Both the position numbers and the translations under genes were made by a program. This document shows positions 56,276 through 64,000 of a DNA stretch of 64,000 nt, piece by piece. The notes below the pieces were generated by a model. That model did not search any database. It saw nothing but the letters and a program-made list of their open reading frames with translations, and was not told the origin of the DNA. Numbering within the stretch: the first letter of the stretch is position 1; each line of letters opens with the position of its first letter. The DNA is from Saccharum officinarum (lineage: Eukaryota; Streptophyta; Magnoliopsida; Poales; Poaceae): contig CM036221.1 in the NCBI GenBank assembly GCA_020631735.1, forward strand, positions 12,009,381-12,073,380. The letters are read 5' to 3'.

Positions 56276-57258
56276 CAAGAGCTCTTTTTCATGTAAATTA
56301 TTTGCCCTTTGACGATGATGGCAAGCAACCCCGGTCCCGGAATCATAGATCACAGCCTGCAACAAAGTGCAAAGTTTTCACGAAAGTACCAAACAGAAAA
56401 GTAAAAGAGGCATAAGTATTCTATACGTTCTGTTCTTCTAGCTTCTTCAATAATCGCATCATCATCGAAACCAAACACCATCTTCACTTCTGGACCATCC
56501 ATGGAAAAGCAGCAGCAACAAACAACATTTAGGGTGCCTTTGGTTGGGTTTTCAGGAGCTATTCGTTTCCAAAAAGCCAAAAGTATGGCTGCCGATACTC
56601 GATAGCACAATCTAGTGCTGCGACGAACAAAGATCGAGGAAGAACAACCTAATCTACTCGAAGCATGGATCACTAAGTAGACTGGCCGTAATCAGCAGCG
56701 CACCTGGGTGTTCGCGGGCAAAATTGAGAATGGGACTACAGGGCCACAGCGCCGATAGTACGGATTAGGGGACTAGGCAAACAACTAATCCACCCAAGCG
56801 AGGTATAGGAATCGTCCGGCGCTAAACTTTATCTAGCTAAAATTTATCTAAAACTAGGTGCTAAACTTTAGCAATCCGGTGGACTAAAAGGCCTTTTTTA
56901 GCACATTTTAATCAGGGTGTTTGAATCAAAAGTGCTAACAGGTGAGGCACTTGGGCTTTTAGCACCTCCTTAGTTGCTAAACAACCAATCCACTTGCGCC
57001 TGGGCGGACGGCGGCGGGGAGGAGAGGATCCACAGCAGAGGGACGCAGGGAGAGGGAGGAGCTAGCCGACAGTCTAGTCGTCGAGATGTTACGTTGCTGC
57101 GGTCTTGGGTTTTTAGAAGGTACTCCAGGCAAAAATAGCTTGGTAAGGTAGCTGGATGGGCCGAGGACAGCTCGTTGCTGGCTGGGTGGATATGTGGGCC
57201 CTTTCCATCCTATGAAGCATTTTCGGCCCATTAGCAGATATATTTGGCTGTATATATA
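56276..57258. other. Intergenic with hAT/PIF-like MITE fragments
   Basis: The phrase TTTGGTTGGGTTTTCAGGAG...GAGCTATTCGTTTCCAAAA at 56538-56580 recurs at 57600-57640. A GTGCTAAACTTTAGCA / GCTAAACAACC stretch (56820-56990) looks like a MITE. A minus-strand frame (56440-56510, MVFGFDDDAIIEEARR) is too short to call a gene. Confidence 0.4.
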
Positions 57259-57452
57259 CTTCCTCCATCAAAGAGCATTAACATATATGTCTTCAATTAG
57301 GTTTAGTATAAGAAAATATATTTCTAACCAATGTAGTGATATTTATTTTGTATTATAAATGTTAATATATTTTTATATAATTTTAGTTAAATTTTAAATT
57401 GTTTGACTTCTTTAAAAGCAAGAATTGCATTCTTTATATAGATGGAAGGTGT
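57259..57452. mobile_element. Stowaway-like MITE, about 190 bp
   Basis: Ends CTTCCTCCATC and GATGGAAGG are inverted and follow a TA, as in Tc1/Mariner-derived Stowaway MITEs. AT-rich and non-coding. The right border is approximate. Confidence 0.55.
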
Positions 57453-57764
57453 GATACCCAAATGTTAGGCATTTTTTCTTCCTTTTGGTATCTATGTCAT
57501 CTCTGACCGTGTGACGTGGGAAGTTAGGAACATAATGACATCATCAATGGATCAATGCAGGAGCAGGAGAAAGAGGTGACAGCGATACAAGGGATGTCTT
57601 TGGTTAGGCTTTCATGAGCTATTCGTTTCCAAAATGCCAAAAGTCAACTAAAGAGATGGGAATCCATAGGTGCTTCTCGACAAAAATAACTTCATCTCTA
57701 CTAATTTTTTACGCTATTGCACCGGTAAATTTTTGATGTAACAAGACCAAAATTGATGCCATAG

Positions 57765-58255
57765 CTTGGTACCACATCAATTTCGCATTTGATGCGAGCC
57801 AATGCAATAGCTCTAGATGCAATAGTCTTGTCGCATCAGTTGGGAGTGATCTATGCGAGAGCTCGCTATTGCATCAGCCATCCGTTGTCTCTTTATCAAA
57901 ATAGAGAGATGCAAAAGGGTTATTGCATCAAAATCATTTTGATGCGAGGTCGCTATTGCATCAGCCATAGATATCTCTTGCATCACGATAGAGAGATGCA
58001 AAAAGGTTATTGCATCAAAATCATGTAGATGTAATACAAATTGATTTGATGCAATAAGAATTTCTATTACAACAGCTAATGGTGTGATAGGCCATACCTA
58101 TTGCATCAACATGAATTACTATTGCATCAAATTCATTCCTGATGCAATAATGCCCACCTATTGCATCATATTTTAAAAATTGATGCAATAGCTGCCAGCT
58201 ATTGCATCAGATTTGCGTTTGATGCAAGACGAAGCGATGCAATAGGGTCAAAATT
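57765..58255. repeat. Array of TTGCATCA / TGATGCAA motifs
   Basis: About fourteen copies of TATTGCATCA or its complement lie within 490 bp in both orientations. They include an imperfect tandem duplication of about 80 bp (57860-57940 and 57945-58022, with GAGAGATGCAAAAGGGTTAT). It resembles a transposon subterminal repeat zone, but no terminus was identified. Confidence 0.75.
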
Positions 58256-58914
58256 TAGTATACAAATCTCGTAGCACCTCTCCCCTGCTTTCTACGGCCG
58301 TGGAATTGATCCATGAAAATAGTCATTTGCCACTGGTTATGTGCATAAAGGTTCGATTCTTTTCTCCTATGTTGTCCCCATTCACGTGAAAACAGAGCTG
58401 GGCAGCCGCATCTTCTTCGCTTGGCAGTCACACACTAGGGTTAGGGGCCAGCAATGGGGTTGCTTCTGCCTAGGCTGTCCCTCTCCAGTGATCATCTCAG
58501 TCGGCGTGAGTCATCCCCGGACAGCCTCTCCGGCCGGTTTTGATATGCATTAGCCTCTCCACTCCAAGCCCATGCGACCTCCCCAGCCCAGAGAACCAGC
58601 AGCCACCTTCTCCAACATAGCAGAACAGACGTAGGCACCAGCATCTTTTCTCTCCTCCCTCCCTCACTCTCTTCCCCTTGTTGGGGACAAAGATAGATCT
58701 CCTTCGAGCTTGGAGGCATGAGTAGTATGGAGGACTAGAGACGTGGGTCCCCAAGGACGAAGGGCTGAAGGCACAGGGTCTCTGAGCACGGATGCAGGCC
58801 TCGACAACAGGCATGGCACGCACGGTGGAAGGCGTCGGCAGTGGGACAAATGTGCACCTCAGCAGCGGGCAGTCCCGCAGGCCACACGATGATGCCGACA
58901 ATATGATTTTTTTT

Positions 58915-59085
58915 AATCTACTTTTAGAGGCGGGTATTATAACGCACCAGTCTTTGCAGATGTGATTTTAAGAGACGGTGGGGCGACGTTACGGACCCAC
59001 CTATATTGCTCTAATTTTTAGAGACGGGCTTTTTCTGCTGTCTCTACAGACCCCTCAACAATGAAAAAGAGGCGCTGTGGTGAAT
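58915..59085. mobile_element. CACTA-like subterminal fragment (GAGACGG motifs)
   Basis: TTTTAGAGGCGGG, TTTAAGAGACGGTGG, TTTTTAGAGACGGGC and CTGTCTCTACAGACCC lie within 170 bp. This motif style is common in grass CACTA ends. No terminus is seen. Confidence 0.45.
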
Positions 59086-59568
59086 TCGTGAATCTCGAGA
59101 TCTGCTGGCTTAGTCCTTCAGACACTATACCATGACCTACTTTTGCCGACACTTTTTATTGTAGGCAAAGGGTACCTTTCCCGACAGATAGCCTGCCGTG
59201 AAAGGCTTCGCCAACAGTTTAGAAACAGTCGCGCTAGAAGCAGTCGGCGAAACTTTTGCCGACAGTTAATAGAATCCCCGACACTTTTTGTGTTGCCCAA
59301 TGGTCTACCTACGCCGACAGTTAAAATCTTCGCCGACAGTTAACCCTTCGCCGACAGTTAACCCTTCGCCGACAGTTTGTGTGTAGGCGAAACTATTTCC
59401 AAGGTATTTTGTGAACCATACCCTGTCCGGCCACTAAAATGTCAGCGACAAATCCATTGTTGTTCATAAGAAGGCATCACATTGATATATATATAGCAGG
59501 TCAAGTGACAATGATCATAGTACACAAATAGGTCTTCCATACATATACAGGTCCAAGATATAGATTAG

Positions 59569-59696
<128 letters not shown>

Positions 59697-60996
59697 CAGG
59701 TCAAGTGACAAAGGTCATAGTACACAAATAAGTCTTCCATACATATACAGGTCCAAGAAGACATACATGACATATACTAAAGTCTTGTACTAACTGGTTA
59801 TGGCTAAAGCTAAGAGATCAATAGATCATGACTTGGGCACAAAAGTGGCATTCAATGCTTCCATGTCTTGGCCTACATGATAGTAGGTGCAAACAAAAGA
59901 ACAGAACTGCAATTCATGTCTTCGTGCAGCAATTCTCGGACACTTGTTGCCACTCCAAAATACTTGAACACCAACTTGGTACACACATTAGGCTGCTGCC
60001 ACTCCAGAAAACATGAAACAGCTCTCTGAATGAACCTCAAAAGGTTGCCAATCCAAAATACTTGCAACACCACATAGCTTAAGTACCTAACATGAAAAAT
60101 GGCAAAATATCAGTGAAATGTGCTCTGCATCATTAACTCTTGCTTTGTTATTGGGTGCAAATAGATAAACAATATTCGTTACTGCTGACAACAGTGCTAC
60201 ACTGATTGGTTAAAAACTGGTGTAAGTGGTTGTTAACCAATAGGCCAATTGCATATTTTCTAGCTGTGACTGACAAAGCTTAACCAACTACAAGTTTCTG
60301 TTTGTCAGTGGTACTCTGATGTTGATAACAACTTCTGTGCATAGATTAGATCAAAATCGAGTGTATGCTGTTGTTTAGCCCAGGTGTCCCAAATCCCAAT
60401 GTTCATGGTTGAGTATTAAGTTAACGGTTGTAGCAGGTTTAATGTGTCAAACAAATACATTTAGAAGTAAGAACCAGTCTCCTTTTAGTCAATCAAAATT
60501 GTCAACATGGCCACTCGAAAAATAAGAGAACAAGAATTATTGTCTACGTCCCTAACTCATATATGGGCAGCAGCAGTCCTCATATAACAAAAATTCCATA
60601 CAGAGAACAAGACATCTATATAGCATATTTTGTTGCCGGAACAAAACTTAACAAAGTAAAGCAGGTTTCTGATTGCCAGCAGTAACCAATTAGGTACTAC
60701 TGACAACAGTGGTATACTGATTGGTCCAAAATTGATGTAAGCTGTTCTTTACTGAATCAACACCTCATGTATATAGAAGATCAGAAGAAAAACAAAAAAA
60801 TATGGCAGATCAAGGGAGTACACATAATTAAGTAAATCATATACACAGCCTCTTTGTTTTTCCAGAAATTCTTCAACCAATATATTATAGTCAAATTTTA
60901 AATTCATATAACTGCCAGCCAACACAGCCTCATTGCTTGCCGACAATGCAATCAATTTGGATCACATATATAAATCAAAATGTTCAAGTAAAATAC

Positions 60997-63271
60997 CTTC
61001 AAGCTGTGATGGCCTTCCTGTGCCACCACCTTTTGAGTGCTGCAATGACTTCTTGTCATCCCTCAACTAGTGGGAAACAAATATGTTACTAATCAGCAAA
61101 TTATAATTATTATTTTTTCAAAAATATAGAGAGGTTAGACCATTACTCTATCATGTGGCCATGCAATGCATCTCCCAAGAGCCTCTAGAATGGTGGTGAC
61201 CCCTTCATATGGACGAGGTAGTACAGCGCTCCTCACAAACACATGGTTAACAGCCACTTCACAGAACTGCACGCCAAGAGCAGTACCCCCAACAATAGCC
61301 CTTGGGTTCTTTGTTTGAATGGTAGCCTTTGCCACAGCGACATCATAGGGCCTTACTACATTATATAGTATCACATCTCGGCCACCCTGAAACATAAAAT
61401 ATATTATCTTAAAGTGTGCAAAGCAATCAAATTAGTTGTTGCACCATCTGCACATTCGCCATAGCTTGATTCACCAGACCCAAATTTGGGTGTACTGCAG
61501 CAATGCTGACAGTTAAAAGATATATAGCCATCAATAAATACAAGATTGAGCTTTACACATGGAACGAGCAACATCACTATATTAATTAGCAGCAGTAGAT
61601 TTGAATAGTGTCAATGCCAAGTTAGCAGTAGAAAGCAAATGGACTCCTCTAGCTGTACGTCTCACAGTAGATTGTAAAAGTGAACGAAGCTACATTGTTC
61701 TAATAGGAATGGAGTGAAATTCACAGTCTGTACTGAATATTGAGGCCAATAGCATATATGAATCAGTTTCAGTTTTCAGTGAATACAATGATAAGCATCA
61801 ATCCACCAGTGACAATATTTTAATCTACCACTAAAAGATTTGCAGTGAGGACGAGGACAAGAAAATTACCTCATTATGTTGCTCCTCTCGAAGGACCACT
61901 CGTCTACTTAGAAAGTCATCATGATCATGTAAGTGCATATCAGCCATATCATCCCCTGCATATGATCTAGCATCTTGTTCTTGTTCTTCTTCTTCTTCTT
62001 CTTCTTCTTCTTCATCATCATGATAGGTTGGTGCAGCCCTCAAGTTCTAAATCAAAGTAAAAACCATTAAGCAGTTATTGCACAGACAAAGAAAAAATAT
62101 AAGAGATAAAGGTTAACAGTTACCACCTGTGGTCCATTATTAGATCCATGGGGAGTGCTATTGGCATTTTGTTGCTGCAGCAATCTATCCAGGGTTTCTT
62201 GAATTATGTTCATACGATTTGTCAGATCTTCCACTCTCTTATCAGATTGCCGACGAGCTTCTATCTCCATTTGAAGCCTTGTTGATGTGTATTTCCTAGC
62301 TCCAGGCATTTCCAAATCTGCTGGACTTGGCCCCAAACCCACAACACGAACATATCCATTCTTCTCTGGCCCACAAACATAGGAATAAGCATCACCTTCC
62401 TGGATACTCTTATCTCTCAGTGCAGGATTATCTCTAATTGCATCTTGAAGTGCATTCTGCAGCAAATAAAAAAATTAGCAAAAATATGATGGCGTAAGAA
62501 ATTGTTGTGGTTATCGCACTTACAATTGTTGTTGCAGCTCCTTTATGAGGCAGTCCATTCTTGTGTGTGTGAGTTTTGATAAACAATTCATCTCTACGAG
62601 GGGGACGCCCTAGCTCCTCACCCTAAACCATATATATGTTATTGTAGTTACAAGATACAAAGAAAGGGAAAACAAACTAAAAATAGTTGTTGCATACCAT
62701 TTCAGTACCAACACGTGCATGACTCTTACTCCCAGTTGTATGGTTTTGGGTTAGCTTTGAACGATTTGCTTTCCCCCTCAAAGAACGGGCCTACCAAATT
62801 ATTTCATGTTTATAATTCGATGCCATATACATTATGAAAATGAGCAAGCAACATGTAACTTACAGCTGCCTCTGGAGACCTCCAATGATTAACTAGCCAC
62901 TTCCAGTCATCCATATGAACTCTGTCATCGCACAGAGCATCCATTTGTGAAAAAACTAGAACTAGGTTCACCATGATTCACCCATGTTATATATCCATCC
63001 GTAAATCCCTCACATATCAAGTGCTCAAGTACAATACTACGGACCCTCCAACAAGAGTTCTTGCATGCCTTGCAGGGACACAAAATTTGATTTCCTTTTG
63101 CTGAATTACTAAAGGCAAACTCTAAAAACATATTCACTCCTTCTCTATACACATGGGCGTGCCTACATATGATCATCAAGATATCAGACCAAACATCTTA
63201 TGCATGCAGATTCTAGTATATGGTCATAGGTTTATAATGTACCTAGGCTGAGCCATCCATGATTTATCCAT
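60997..63271 (-). CDS. En/Spm (Ptta)-type CACTA protein: transposase-associated N-terminus plus transposase_24-like part, multi-exon, one frame break
   Basis: Exons read on the minus strand: 63243-63271, 62864-63162, 62698-62790, 62524-62622, 62124-62456, 61870-62046, 61147-61386, 60997-61066; all have GT..AG borders. The 3' end is not resolved. Exons 1-2 encode MDKSWMAQPR, then YREGVNMFLEFAFSN, CPCKACKN and GYITWVNHGEP, the transposase-associated domain. Later exons give TTGSKSHARV, FIKTHTHKNG, YVRVVGLGPSP, a coiled coil, an acidic Glu run (near 62000) and VAVNHVFVRSAVLPRPY, typical of transposase_24/TNPA-like proteins that bind subterminal repeats. Within exon 2 a T-run near 62950 shifts the frame: the domain reading stops at 62925, while DDWKWLVNHWRSPEAA continues in another frame. 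The DDE catalytic core is not in the window. Confidence 0.72.
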
Positions 63272-64000
63272 GACGCACCTTTTACAAAATGCAGTGTTAA
63301 AATAGTGCAATATTACTCCCAAAATAAAAAATCATTTAGTTCAGATTGAGTTATTCAACAAAAAAATAAAGATCTTGTCAAACAATTGTCCAAATTAAAT
63401 CAATTTAACCACACTTGATGCTAAAAAATCATCTCGATGACAATGAAGTTGATCAGATCTTGTATAACGACCAATTATTTACATTATGAAAGGGCTGGGA
63501 CTTATTTATCACGACTGACAAGTCCAAGTGCAAAAGACACATCAACTACAGCTCTATAGCTGTTAGGTAGGTCAGGGAACTGGATTCAATGAACTGGGAA
63601 TGAACTGAAACATATACAAGAAGAATGGACAACACAAAATACTACCCCACATTGATCAACACCTGAGGGTTGAAGCAAGATGCCGCAAACTCGCGACCAA
63701 AAATGCACTTGTCAATGTCCAGCGATGTAACAAATGAGACCACTCAAATTTAATGTACTATTAAGTATCTGGGATCCACAAAACAAACATGGCAGGGACG
63801 GGCACATGGAAGCCTGAGGTGATGGTCATTATCCCTGAGCGATCAGTTTCATTGTAATAAACAGAAAATAAAGCTATCAGTTTCCAGCTGCGCAAAATAA
63901 CTAATTTAACCCATGACTGAAGAAGTAACACGTTGTATTTTTCTGTTTTCCAATCCTTCAATAAATGCAACTATATCAGGTAAAAAAAAGGGAAATTTGT

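Noticed and set aside
58497..58901. 134-residue minus-strand frame
   Set aside because: Low complexity, no recognisable domain, between transposon subterminal arrays.

Overview
The window is nuclear DNA of a grass, most likely a panicoid such as sorghum, Miscanthus, sugarcane or maize. The evidence is plant gene families with introns, dense nested grass transposons, CACTA elements carrying the TTTGCCGAGTG subterminal motif, Tourist and Stowaway MITEs, a Sirevirus-type LTR retrotransposon, and a decayed piece of plastid 16S rDNA. There are no bacterial operons, no CRISPR array and no intact tRNA or rRNA gene.

Layout. 1-2959 is the 3' part of a NETWORKED (NET2/KIP1-like) actin-binding gene, followed by a retroposed LINE-type insertion (3178-4615) with a 13-bp target duplication. 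5-19 kb is repeat country: an ATGTTGCAA-rich repeat, a CACTA end with a long foldback, a 1.6 kb solo LTR (10061-11672), MITEs, and a stray copy of a promoter and leader exon (12.27 kb). 20.0-22.2 kb holds a complete gene, GRP-A, encoding a Pro/Gly/Tyr- and His/Gly-rich protein, with a TATA box and a 5'UTR intron. 26.4-38.5 kb is a four-level nest: a MITE split by a gypsy-type solo LTR (TSD CTAAA), itself split by a Ty1-copia element (28294-33981, TSD CTCGA) and a CACTA element (34088-35312, TSD GCG), next to a 1.19 kb second copy of part of that copia element. 38.6 kb is a plastid 16S fragment. 40.3-41.1 kb is a LINE reverse-transcriptase remnant, followed by another CACTA end.

42343-51978 is a young, pol-less Sirevirus-like element (about 1.3% LTR divergence by hand count, TSD CATAC) nested in a repeat that itself landed about 18 bp upstream of the AT-repeat core promoter of a second glycine/histidine-rich gene, GRP-B (53.4-54.2 kb). 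57.8-59.1 kb holds subterminal-repeat arrays. From 59123 to the window end runs a CACTA element with a multi-exon En/Spm-type gene on the minus strand.

How the parts relate. The two GRP genes share a protein design and a leader intron. A non-coding block at 39.6 kb recurs at 55.9 kb, and the GRP-A promoter recurs at 12.3 kb. This suggests an old local duplication later inflated by transposons. The most unusual signals are a series of nine stem-loops with a conserved CCAACG-type loop in the copia leader, tRNA-like promoter modules in three separate CACTA sequences, long foldbacks shared by two of them, and an in-frame UAG followed directly by a 17-bp hairpin in the Sirevirus gag. Exon limits, family names and divergence figures come from reading by eye, with no database search.
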